Assembly (NCBI GenBank): GCA_034766995.1
Contig: CM068325.1
Span: 7,272,316 to 7,336,315, forward strand
Direction: 5' to 3'
DNA from: Acanthacorydalis orientalis
Lineage: Eukaryota > Arthropoda > Insecta > Megaloptera > Corydalidae
DNA length: 64,000 nucleotides
Shown: piece after piece, positions 11,270-21,263 of the stretch
How the letters are laid out: every line of letters starts with the position of its first letter
How positions within the stretch are numbered: the stretch's first letter is position 1
Made by a program: the position numbers and the translations under genes
The notes under the pieces: generated by a model
What the model was told of the DNA's origin: nothing
Seen by the model: the letters and a program-made list of their open reading frames with translations, nothing else
Databases searched by the model: none

Positions 11270-11932
11270 TTAATTTGGTCCTATATTATGGGTAAAGGAA
11301 ATTTCTTTTATTATTTTCCGGTTTAGTCTTCGGTAGTCAATACATAACCTCGTAGTGTCGTCTTTCTTCTTGACTATCAGACTCGCATAGTTCGGATTGC
11401 TCGGCTGAATAATACCTTGTTTCAACCGCTCGTCGACATGCGTTTGCACCTCCTCCTGTTCCCAATATGTCGACCGACGGGGATTTTCATCAACCGGAAC
11501 GTCGTCTACAAGTAAGATTTTCGCCTCTACATTGGCCGTCTTTTCAGGTCTCTGTTGATAATTGTCGATAATTCGCTTTATCCCCTCTCTAACATCTTTA
11601 CTAATTGACTCTCCGATGTCAATTTCATCTTCGCTCACTATCAGAGCATGCGCTTCTTCCTGCGCTTCAATTTTATTTTGGATTTGCTTCGTACCGTTGG
11701 TTATCGTCAGGCGTACATTCTTTAAGAATTCTCTACCGAGAACAACGGGCAGTCTAATCGTTTGGTCAAGTACAATACAGAATTGGGTAGTGTAATTCTC
11801 CGAATTAGCCGTGATCGTTGTCGTAAATTTTTCTAATACATCGACTTCGTACCCCCTAATGCCGGTTAATTTTAAAATACCCTCACCCACATCGTACGAT
11901 TTCAATTTAAAATATACACTGACCAGAATCAA
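11270..11932 (-). pseudogene. Gypsy pol: protease and RT N-terminus
   Basis: 220-residue frame. An aspartic-protease-like part ends in the flap/GREFL region (VVLGREFLKNVRL). It is followed by the entry of reverse transcriptase (RLKQGIIQPSNPNYASLI, CIDYRRLNRKI). A frameshift near 11280 stops it. The DSG-like active-site triplet lies just upstream of 11932 in a shifted frame. Confidence 0.82.
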
Positions 11933-12002
11933 GTTGACACCGCAACCCGGATTCGATCATACCTTCTAATTCCACGACATCAATTTGTATACGCGTGTCA
12001 TA

Positions 12003-12200
12003 TCACAAGCACTTTCCACGCTCGCCATACTGCTTCACTCGGTCCTTGTTTCTTTCTAGACGTCCGTGGTGTACCGTCGGAACAATTTTTCGCCATGTGT
12101 CCAAATCAACTACACTTAAAACATTTGATTTCCTTCCCTTTGTGTCTCCAGTCTTTGGACACGTGCCCTTTGGCTCCGCAGTTGTGGCGTCAAGTGTCCT
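12003..12200 (-). pseudogene. Gypsy gag zinc-knuckle remnant
   Basis: In one minus-strand frame two CCHC knuckles can be read: NCGAKGHVSKDW, with the last Cys replaced by Trp, and KCFKC-stop-FGHMAKNC. A frameshift separates them from the capsid frame. Confidence 0.65.
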
Positions 12201-12466
12201 TATTGCGTATGGACTACTTATTTTCGAGGTCTTGGCGCTGTTTTTCCTGCGACATCGTGCATTCGTAATATTTAATTTTACTCGACAATACCTGCACGTC
12301 CTCGAAGCTTCCCAGCGCATAAATCTTGATTAATTCTCGGTCCCAGGACCACCGATCATGTACTTTATGATTGTATTCGAACCGTTATTTTTGCTGCGAC
12401 TGGCTATCGCTACGATTCCATAAACAAAATCTTCTGTAGGTTCGTTTGGCTTCATCTGTCCACGGA

Positions 12467-12944
12467 TCAGCGAACGTCAGAATCGTCGCACCGTACTGGA
12501 AATCCTCGTACTAGCTCCGATTTGAAACTTGTCCACGTCGAAGTTTTAGTGGTATCCCCTTCGAACCACATTTCGACAGCACCACGCAACATGCTAATGG
12601 CACGGTGTAGCACAGATCTTTCGTCCCAGCCATAAATCGATGCTATTTCTTCTACCCTCGCAATCCACTGTTCGGCTGTTAGCCCATCTGACAATGTCGG
12701 ATCAAACTCTGGTATCGAACTCCGCGTTCCCTCTAAACTAGGCATTTACGATATAGCTGTATTATTAATGAGTCTTTGTTCTTCCGCTTGCAATGCTCGT
12801 TCGCGTTCTAAAAGTTCTCTTTCGCGTCTCAGTAAGTCACGCTCGCGGTTCGAAGATCTGTCAATCTTCCACACTGTATTGAGTCAACGGAAATGATGTT
12901 CTCACCCTAGTTAAATTCGTCAATATTTCCGTTCGATCAGCCAT
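12467..12944 (-). pseudogene. Gypsy gag (capsid) remnant
   Basis: The probable gag start is ATG at 12944. A stop and frameshift follow within about 90 bases, then a charged coiled-coil stretch (RERELLERERALQAEEQR) ends at a second stop just before 12745. The capsid-like frame 12467-12745 has WIARVEEIASIYGW and AISMLRGAVEMWFEG, typical of retrotransposon gag. Confidence 0.7.
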
Positions 12945-13390
12945 TTTCTCGTTTTTACTTGATTTATCAAAATCACAACACTCTTTAATTGTTAATTTAA
13001 TGAAAACACCGTCAGATTTTTTTTGTATATATATATATATATTATTTCGTCACGCCGCACCGTATACAGTTTATCGTCTTAAACGCTTCTACACGCGTTC
13101 TTTATAAAAATGTTGTCTCAGTTGTGTTCGTCTACACACTTATTACTGAATGTTGTTTATCTTCATTGTTCGTCACACGCGTATTCTAAATATTATTTTA
13201 ATAATTCGTCACTCACGGAGATCGTCTAACGCACTATTCCGTGCTACGCCGTTTGTGAATGCGTCTTCGCGTCGTCTTTTTTACGTCTCACTTGCACCTT
13301 TTAAACTTGTATCGCTCGGCTTGTATTCTTAAATTGTTGCATTTTCGTATTGTTGAATTTTTGAATTGAATTCCACTTCTGATGATTTAT
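12945..13390. other. 5' leader of the Gypsy-type element
   Basis: Non-coding sequence between gag and the right terminal repeat, including a short TA tract at 13026-13042. No clear tRNA primer-binding site recognised next to 13391. Confidence 0.5.
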
Positions 13391-13608
13391 AGGGTCGTCA
13401 ATTTAAACAACTGAATAGATAAAGGATTTAAATTATATTTCACACGAAAACAATATAATTTATAATATGCAAAAATGTTCATCGTCATAATCGTCTTCGT
13501 CATTCGTTTGACTCTCGCATTCCAAGTGATCGGATGACGCGGTTCTGCGCCGTCACTTCCTTCTCTACTGTCCACTGTGTCACTCAACCATATATATATA
13601 TATATATA

Positions 13609-13733
13609 AATTCCTGATAAATTTTTGTATGCTTATTTCTTAAAAAAATGTCTCTTTTTTACCCGGGGGTTATTGACGGGGTGTATGTGCGGAACAGTTT
13701 TGTTCAGGAGGTAGTTGTCCTCTTAAGATATAT
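13609..13733. mobile_element. 125-bp TA-flanked repeat, deletion derivative
   Basis: It joins a left motif (AAATTCCTGATAAATTTTTG) also seen at 7270 and 15071 to a right motif (CCCGGGGGTTATTGACGGGG) like the right end of the 7614-8826 element. (TA)n flanks it on both sides. Looks like a minimal, internally deleted member of that family. Confidence 0.45.
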
Positions 13734-13766
13734 ATATATGTATATATGTATATATATATATGTATA

Positions 13767-15057
13767 CGAGGGTGGTCCCAGAAGTACCCGACCTGACCTA
13801 GAGATGGCGCTATTTGTTTGAAAAATATCGCTGCATTAGAAAGTACACAATCTATGAAGCATATTTTTCAAGTTTGAGAACGCCACGTTGTTTAGTATTT
13901 GTTTGGCAGCCATCAATAGTGAACGTTTGCAGTGAATTTGTGAAAATGGAGAAAATTGGTCGTCGTTACGTGATACAATACTTTTATTTGAAAGGCCTCA
14001 GCCCGACCAATATAAAAGCTGAACTGGATTCTACTCTGGGTGAGTCTGCTCCTTCGTTTACAACAGTGAAATATTGGGTAGCAGAGTTTAAACGAGGCCG
14101 TACGAGCTGCCGAGACGAGCATCGCAGTGGTCGACCAAATGAGATGACGACTCCAGAAATGGTGAAGAAAATCCACAAAGCGGTACTGGATGATCGTCGA
14201 CTGAAAGTGCGCGAGCTAGCAGACATAGTAGGCATTTCAAAATGTGCGGTACGTCGCATATTATCTGAAAATTTCGACATGAGAGAGCTGTGTGCAAGAT
14301 GGGTGGCGCGTTTGCTCCCACTCGAGCAAAAACCGTATCGTGAAGATGTTTCAATTGAGTGTTTAGCGAAGTTTCACAGCAACAAAGCAGAATTTTTACG
14401 CCGTTACATAATCATGGATGAAACATGGGTCCATCACTTCACAGCCGAGACAAAAGAACAATCAAAACAATGGACTGAAAAGGGAGAACCTGCTCCAAAG
14501 GAGGCGAAGACCGTTTCATCTGCAGGCTAGGTCATGGCGTCGGTTTTTTGGGATGCGCGTGGAATAATTTTCATTGACTATCTTGAAAAAGGAAAAACTA
14601 TCAACGGCGAGTATTATGCGAACTTATTGCACCGTTTGAGCGAAGAAATCAAGCAAAAACGGACGCATTTGGCTAAGAAGAAAGTGTTGTTTCATCAAGA
14701 CAATGCACCAGCTCACAAATCCGTCATTGCAATGGCCAAAATTAATGAATTAGTTTCAATTGCTACCTCATGCACCCTATTCGCCAGATTTAGCCCCCTC
14801 GGATTATTTTCTGTTCCTAAACTTGAAAAAATGGCTCAGTGGTTAAAGATTTCCCAACGATGAAGAAGTGATGTCGGCAGTTAATGGGTATTTTGAGGTC
14901 AAGACAGTTCTTATTATAAAAAGGGTATCGAACTTATTGAACATCGCTGGGAAAAGTGTATAGAGCTGAAAGGGGATAATGTTGAAAAATAGATATATTT
15001 TTTTCCAAAATTTTTGTGTTTTCTTTGTTGGGTCGGGTACTTCTGGGACCACCCTTG
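13767..15057 (+). mobile_element. mariner element, copy A
   Basis: 1291 bp, TA-flanked. Inverted ends are CGAGGGTGGTCCCAGAAGTA and its near complement, here ending CCCTTG. Inserted in TA-rich sequence between the Gypsy-type element and a left-motif repeat. Confidence 0.95.
13946..14992 (+). pseudogene. mariner transposase copy A, disrupted
   Basis: Starts MEKIGRRYVIQYFYLKG. The helix-turn-helix region is complete and the first catalytic Asp is present (IIMDETWVHHF). A Lys codon becomes TAG at 14528. A 2-bp deletion near 14752 breaks the frame after the second Asp (FHQDNAPAHKS), and a further 1-bp loss lies near 14899. Three independent lesions make it a dead copy. Confidence 0.93.
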
Positions 15058-15071
15058 TATATATATATATA

Positions 15072-15789
15072 AATTTCTGATAAAATTTTGCAAGCATATT
15101 TCTAAAAAAAATGTTCCAGTGATCGAAATAAGAGACGGACTCTGATCGAGCGAAGAGGTTCCATCACTCCTGCCAACATCGAAGATTAATTAAAATGTAG
15201 TCTAGTTTATACGAAGTTTCATCGGATACTTTGTTGGCGCGCCGATCGTATCTATTTACATGGACGACGAGGCGAATGGAGTCTGCAAGCACGAATAAAT
15301 TCATTATACGTTCGAGTCCACGGGAACCTGTCGAAAAATCTCATGAAAATTGCCTGCGATCCAGTTTACTTTCGTTCGGGTTTCTCTCGATCAGTCATCA
15401 GTTGATTATGTAACTCGCGCCAGTTTCATTCGAGTCGGTCTCGTCACGCGCCACCGTGCGACGTGACTCTGCCAGTTCTCTCCGTCGTGTCTTCAATTCG
15501 CCGAATCGAGTAGGTGAATGGGAGCGCGAGGGAGAGAACGAGTCGTCAACACACCACCGTTCTTGCACTCGACGAGACGTCTTAAACAGCCACGAATCGA
15601 TTGTCGAGGAGTGGTCGTTCGACGACTGTCGACCACGTATCCATCGAGTGGATAGCAGTGTCAGAGCGAAGAACCGTGACCGGTAATGGAAAGGACGGCA
15701 CCGCGTGAGAAGAGAGATGAAGAAGCAGCTACAGAAATCCGGGCCTGCGGTACACACACACATGTATGTATGTATATATATATATATAT
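15072..15789. other. unassigned region, possible host 5' exon
   Basis: Begins with the TA-associated left motif, then becomes GC-richer with many TCGA-type words. An ATG near 15687 opens a short charged frame (MERTAPREKRDEEAATEI) ending before a CA-repeat. It could be a first exon, but no homology is recognised and no function is proposed. Confidence 0.2.
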
Positions 15790-16321
15790 TGTTGAATATT
15801 TATTTGGTTGAAACAAATAAAACAACAGAGTTTAATTCGCTTCAAAATAAAAATGAGTTTATTGATAAAAGAAATGTAGGCAAGTTGTGAGTGATTTGCT
15901 CGACAACTGCTCTCTAGTATGTTCGACTAGCGACTTCAATATTTTTGGCGGTAGAGACGCTTTTATAGCGCGTCCCTGCAAAAACTATTACTACGTTTAT
16001 TTCTTGGCCTTTGGAAAGGGAGCACAAAAGGTTTTATAACAATATTGTGTACGTGCCGACAAACAGTTCGGCACGGCTTATTTTTAATTTATTTCGAATT
16101 AAGGGAAAAACCCGAAATAACCATTAGTCTGACCGGCTTATTTTTAATTAAGGGAAAAACCCGAAATAACTATTAGCAGTTCATCTGCGCAGCAGAGAAC
16201 TTTATTATCCCATTGCGGTACAGGACAGGTATGCGCGCCCTTATACCTGACTTGAACGGTACCGCAATTTACTTTTATACTATCATTCAAATTACTCTGC
16301 ATATTTTGCTAAAATTCAACA
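15790..16321 (-). mobile_element. solo LTR
   Basis: 532 bp bounded by TGTTGAAT and ATTCAACA inside a TA array. On the minus strand a TATAAAA box (near 15970) is followed downstream by AATAAA-type poly(A) signals, the expected LTR order. No internal retroelement sequence is attached, so it is probably the product of LTR-LTR recombination. The 5-bp target duplication is masked by the TA context. The TGTT...AACA ends fit BEL/Pao- or Copia-type LTRs. Confidence 0.65.
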
Positions 16322-16333
16322 TATATATATATA

Positions 16334-17238
16334 ACAGGTGGGCTGAAAAGTTCGTAGGCTGACACAGATGGCGCTACTAGTATCAAATCCATATGATTTT
16401 TAGTTAGCCCTAACCTTCAAAAGACGCGTGTATAAATTTGACAGCTGTTGCACTATTAGTATCTGAGTTATAGCATTTTTAGTGAAAGAACTTTTGTTAC
16501 CTTGAAAAAATGGATAAAAAGGAATTTCGTGTGTTAATAAAGCATTGCTTTTTGGTGAAAAAAAATACTGTTGAAACCAAGGCTTGGCTTAATAAACATT
16601 ATTCGGACTCTGCACCAGGAAAATCAACCGTAGAGAAGTGGTTTGCTAAATTTAAACGAGGTGAAATGAGCACCGAGGACGATGCACGCAGTGGACGCCC
16701 CAAAGAGGCTGTTACCGACGAAAACATCAAAAAAGTCCAAAAAATAATGTTTGATAACCGTAAAATGAAGTTGATCGAGATAGCTGAGACCCTAAAGATA
16801 TCAAAGGAACGTGTCGGTCATATCGTGCATGAATATTTGGATATGCGAAAGCTCTGTTCAAAGTGGGTGCCGCGCGAGCTTACAATCGACCAAAAACAAC
16901 AACGAATCGATGATTCTAAGGAGTGAGAATTGGGCTTCCAATTGCTTCCGCATCCACCGTACTCTCCAGATCTGGCCCCCAGCGACTTTTTTCTGTTCTC
17001 AGACCTCAAGAGGATGCTCGCTGGACGGAAATTTTGCTCCGATGAAGAGGTAATCGCCGAAACTGAAGCCTATTTTGAGGCTAAAGACAAATCGTATTAT
17101 AAAAATGGTATCGAAAAATTGTATGACCGCTATAATCGTTGTATCGCCCTCGAAGGGAACTATATTGAATAATAAAATCAAATTCTATCAAAAAAAAAAT
17201 TTTTTCTATGCAAGCCTACGAACTTTTCAGCCCACCTG

Positions 17239-17239
<1 letters not shown>
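16334..17239 (+). mobile_element. irritans-type mariner, internally deleted, copy II
   Basis: 906 bp with intact 27-bp inverted ends (ACAGGTGGGCTGAAAAGTTC) and TA on both sides. It sits between the solo LTR and a (TA)n array. Inverted relative to copy I. Confidence 0.94.
16510..17172 (+). pseudogene. truncated mariner transposase (irritans type), copy II
   Basis: Same N-terminus as copy I, but the deletion joins QKQQRIDDSKE to ELGFQLLPHP with an in-frame TGA at 16924 at the junction. The first two catalytic aspartates are lost, as in copy I, but through different breakpoints. The C-terminus runs to the normal end (ALEGNYIE). Confidence 0.9.

Positions 17240-17276
<37 letters not shown>
17240..17276. 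repeat. (TA)n microsatellite
   Basis: Pure TA array directly right of mariner copy II. Confidence 0.9.
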
Positions 17277-17280
<4 letters not shown>

Positions 17281-17283
17281 CCT

Positions 17284-17485
17284 TCTGCCACATGATAGAC
17301 TGCAAAGCGACAAAACTTCGTGACAGATCGAGGAAAATGCCATACATTCGGCCACTATAGTTGACACGCTCGCCTGTACGTTCGTCCAGAGAAATCTTCT
17401 TCCATGGAACATTGCCACGAAGCCCTGGTGACTGAACGTCGTTGATCGTGGTCGCCTGTTCAGTCAGCGCCGCCGTACGCCACAA
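17284..17485 (-). CDS. possible first exon of an unidentified gene
   Basis: Minus-strand ATG at 17485 opens 67 codons (MWRTAALTEQATTINDV ... SFVALQSIMWQK). It ends at a GTATTA donor-like site before the TA array. Codon content looks protein-like and the frame is not explained by a neighbouring element. No family recognised. The following exon would lie left of copy II and is not found, so this may be a stranded exon or chance frame. Confidence 0.25.
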
Positions 17486-17499
17486 GTTTCATTCTTCGC

Positions 17500-18265
17500 G
17501 CGTTGAGTACTCGTACTCTTTTTGTCTAGTGTACCATTCAAACAAAGAAGCTCTGTTTTTGCGGCTGTCCAGTGTCCTTGTGTGAATATCTAAATTCTTG
17601 TACGTATCAAGTTACGGTTCACGCGAAAAAAATTTTCTTCACTACAAAAAATTCGCATTCCATCTGCATTTAACCATACGAAAAGTATTTCAGTGAAACT
17701 GTATTTCAAATATTCAAAAGTTTTCGGTTTTATCATTTCTATAAAGAAACAAAGGTGACATTTATTTACTACTTTCTCTGAGAGAAAATTTCACTGAATA
17801 GTCAGCGTACGTTGCCACTTCTACACCGCGTTGGGGTTGCAGATATGTCGAAGATCTACCGAACCTAATCTAATACAAATACAAAAAGCTGAACCCATTC
17901 TAGGTAAATCTGTAGTCCAAATCGTACACTCGCCGGTAAAATCTGAAGGGGATGTTATTTTCCAAAATATGTGGAGGGGAGGGTTAATCAAATCCCCAAA
18001 GTTTTGCTTGTTCCGTTAGGAGTCTCTTATTACTTCCGCTCTGATCTCCGGCAATTGCATGTCCCGAATGTCCTTTTTCGACATATCACGTCCAATATAT
18101 GATGATGGATTCTATCTTATTCTATCTTGAATCGACTGTTTTCCCGAGATGACTCGAGTCTGGTTTCTCTGCTTTGTCCAAATTTCTTTCCAGCGCCATG
18201 TTGTGAGGACTTCTTCCATTGCAGTGAGCCATATCAATTTTGCGTTCGTGTGACTCGACCGAGAT
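17500..18265. other. unassigned spacer
   Basis: Short interrupted frames only, with moderate GC around 17820-18010. No recognisable gene or mobile element. Confidence 0.4.
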
Positions 18266-18269
18266 TGCA

Positions 18270-18860
18270 ATCTGTTTTTTCCATGTCTTGGGAGTGTTTC
18301 CCTCCGTATCCGTTCAGCTCTTATGAGTTTGGCGATATTTTTTCCATGTCCGGGGGGTGTCTTCCTCGTTATCTGGCGTACATTCTTATAAGATGGGAAA
18401 TATCTTTTTCATGACCGGGAGATATTTTCCTCCGTATCATTTTACTTCTTATGAGATGTGGGCAAGATTCAACGTAGTCGGCGATTTCCTGATCTACACA
18501 TACGCTTGATGACCAGGAATCCAAGTCTTTTCGTCGAGTGGGGAATCATAGGCTGCTCGACGGCGATCTAGGATGTTCTAGTGTCTCTCTGGTCCGTTCA
18601 CTGTCCTGAGGCATTACTATTTGATATCTTTTTTCCATATCCCCGGGAGGTGATTCCCTCCGTATCCGTTTCTCTCTTATGAGATGGCGTTTTTTTCCAT
18701 GTCCAGGAGGTGCGTTCCTCCGTATCATATGCCCTCTTATGAGATGGGCGATATTTTTTCCATGTCAGAGAGGTGTCTTCCTCCGTATCCCGTCTGCTAT
18801 TATGAAACTGCCGATATTTTCTCCCTCTTCGGGAGTTGTCTTCCTCTGTACTCGACGATT
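18270..18860. repeat. ~63-bp minisatellite in two blocks
   Basis: At least seven diverged units spaced 61-64 bp, with core TCCTCCGTATC and TCTTATGAGATG plus TTTTTTCCATGTC. Block one is 18270-18460 and block two 18625-18855, separated by ~165 bp of unrelated sequence. Confidence 0.75.
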
Positions 18861-19480
18861 TAAATTAAACTGGCAGTGATTTAAATTCAAATTACACTTA
18901 AGGGAGCTCAAAATATATAATGAATACGTTCAATAAGAGCAGATTTAAATTTAAATATTACTTTAGAGTTCCATGATGCATTAGTAATGAAAACAAATCT
19001 GTCAAGAATATTCATATAATAGATGATTCTTGGTTGAGTGGCCGATATTTTATCGCCTTCGGATCCAGATGATTCCATCGTGGATGCGGAAAGCGATAGA
19101 TCTGATTTATGGCTCTCAGAGGAGCCTTCTCTTTTTTATCTGGCTCGCTTCCGGTCAGATTGGGGATAGGATGTACAGTTTTGGGAGTCTTTGGAACTGA
19201 CTCCCTCGGTTTTTCAAATTTTTTCTTCTGGACTATTTATTATTGTTGCTTTGACGACGGACAGTTTCTCGAAAGACACGGTAAAGGGCACTGCAGATGG
19301 GGCTTCAGCGAGCGCTGGAGTCGCAGCAGTCTGCGTATTCATGTCCGGTGTCTGCGTTGAAGTTCTCGCTGTTGGACGTTGTTTCGATACAATGTGAGCA
19401 AAAGATGTCTGAAGCGCGACTGGAGTTATTTGAATAGTTTCCTAGCTTCGCCGATCGAGATCCTTTAAACGGTTTTAATC
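18861..19480. other. unassigned spacer
   Basis: AT-rich to 19020, then a Ser/Pro-rich-looking stretch with short frames on both strands. It may be the decayed remainder of the gag-like element just to the right. No gene claimed. Confidence 0.35.
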
Positions 19481-19484
19481 CCTT

Positions 19485-19648
19485 GAATCGCACGTTCCTC
19501 CTTATACTTTGGGCAGTGGCGTCCGCCTCAATTCACACAGGTCATTGGTTCCTTACAGATGGAACCCAAGTGAACTGGTTTGCCACAAACACAAATCGAT
19601 GTTTTTGCGGTGCGTCGGTCATAAATATGATCGAATTTCTGACAGTGG
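19485..19648 (-). pseudogene. retroelement gag zinc-knuckle fragment
   Basis: A minus-strand frame carries KQYFHCQKFDHIYDRR, CVCGKPVHLGSICKEP and MTCVN-stop-GGRH. This resembles the Cys/His knuckles at the end of ORF1 in jockey/I-type LINEs. A stop replaces the expected Cys. Only this fragment remains, abutting the dispersed repeat at 19649. Confidence 0.5.
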
Positions 19649-19812
19649 AAATATTGTTTCAATGAAATAATCTTAAGCGTTTGGCACACATACATTAGCG
19701 TTTCGAACTGAGGGGTGATTAGAATGCAAGTCCGCAAACGGGGTGTGTTCTTAATTTATAGTTTGTGTTCAGGTGCTAATGACCTTAGTTGTCGATGCCG
19801 CCCTAAATCTCC
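19649..19812 (+). repeat. dispersed repeat, copy 2
   Basis: Second copy of the 5048-5215 sequence, same orientation, with GCGTTTGGCACACATACATT and a similar downstream end. Confidence 0.7.
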
Positions 19813-20874
19813 AATAACTCACAACGGGCCGGTCTCCGACAGATTATCATTTTTTTTAAACATCCGAGTAATTTTCTACGAGAGGTTTTCAAAAATCAAA
19901 CATCAAACATCGGCTCAAAGCACTTTTGATGAATCCGTTAATTCCAGAACTCTGGTATTATATCTTGTGGCAACAAGCACACTTGTTTCCCGTTGGGAGA
20001 AATTTGTGCAGGTCAGTGGTGTTCACGTTTTATAGTAAATATATTTTTTAACTGATATCCGCGTTTTTATACATGATACGTAAAAATCGCAATTATTTTT
20101 ACACCAACCTTATAATTATGTTTACATGTTATGCAATAAAATGATATACATACACATAGTTTTTTTACTTGCGATTCTGAAACATCATTCTGTTTATAGT
20201 TGTATCACAACAGCATAGAAGGCGTCGTCCATCACGTTGATCACCGAAATAAATTCTTTACTTTATTGATTAGGTAACTTGTTTAGGTAACAGACATTTT
20301 GGACAGATACAAATTGAAAGAAAATATATTTAAGAATTGAATATTTTTTTATTAATGTTCCAATAATACAGATATACAGGACAATAACAATGTTTATATA
20401 TGGATAAAAAAACAAGTATTTACATATACAAAAAATATTGAAAATTCAATTAAATCACTGTTAATAATTTGCAGACTATTCTTTACTTTACTTACAGTTC
20501 ATAAAAATAAGTCGTCATTTGTTGCATAGCTCACTGTAAGACAAGTATGAGAACAATTCTTCCCTCTTGTAATCTTGACATGTGACATACAGTACAAATG
20601 AAATTAATTGGTAGCAAAGTGTAAAAATAACTCGTTAAGATAGAGTTAAGAAACAGTGTGCTGAAGAGAATAGTTTTATAATTGCGAATGATTAAAATTG
20701 AAAAATTACATTGGAAAAACATGTTCAACACGCCAAAAGCTGAATTTAGTAATATCCTCAATAAAAAAAAATAGATTAAGGAAAAATCTCTACACACGAG
20801 ACCGATATTAGAGAAATAAGTCAGTTGGATTCAATCAGTAAATAATATCAATTTCTACTAAACCAACAGATTTA

Positions 20875-20932
<58 letters not shown>

Positions 20933-21263
20933 CAAACAATCGCCTCATTGTGTTGTCTACAACAAAAAATTATATTAAATCGATGAAAAGAACATCGAAA
21001 CAAAATTTTGCTATAACAAACATTAATGTTATATGTACAGCCATTCGGTTTGAATTTTGTTAAATTCAATCAAACATATTTTTCTGTCGAACAATGCACG
21101 TGAATAAAATAAATACTTTTAAATTATTTATCATCACCGTCAGTATATCTCTGTGAGTGTCGATATATACGAATATTTTCGATTTTCAAGAATTGGCCAC
21201 AAACACTTGCTACTATTTATATAATGTTAGGATTATTCGAGTTCAGAGAACAGAAAATATAAT
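19813..21263. other. AT-rich 3' flank of ankyrin gene
   Basis: No gene seen. It includes a 50-bp (TA)n array at 20880-20929. It probably holds the 3' UTR of the gene ending at 21264, but no poly(A) site can be chosen. Confidence 0.5.

Larger units (their letters stand above)
9796..13589 (-). mobile_element. degenerate Ty3/Gypsy-type LTR retrotransposon
   Basis: Minus-strand element bounded by direct terminal repeats of about 200 bp (9796-9996 and 13391-13589), both beginning AGGGTCGT on the plus strand. Between them, read right to left, are gag, zinc knuckles, protease, reverse transcriptase and RNase H. The H2C2/integrase part is missing. Total length is ~3.8 kb, short for the family. The right repeat ends in a (TA)n tract and may itself be truncated. 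Confidence 0.85.

Noticed and set aside
15398..15763. 121-codon minus-strand frame with overlapping plus-strand frame
   Set aside because: Both arise from a GC-richer tract with repeated TCGA words; no motif supports either.
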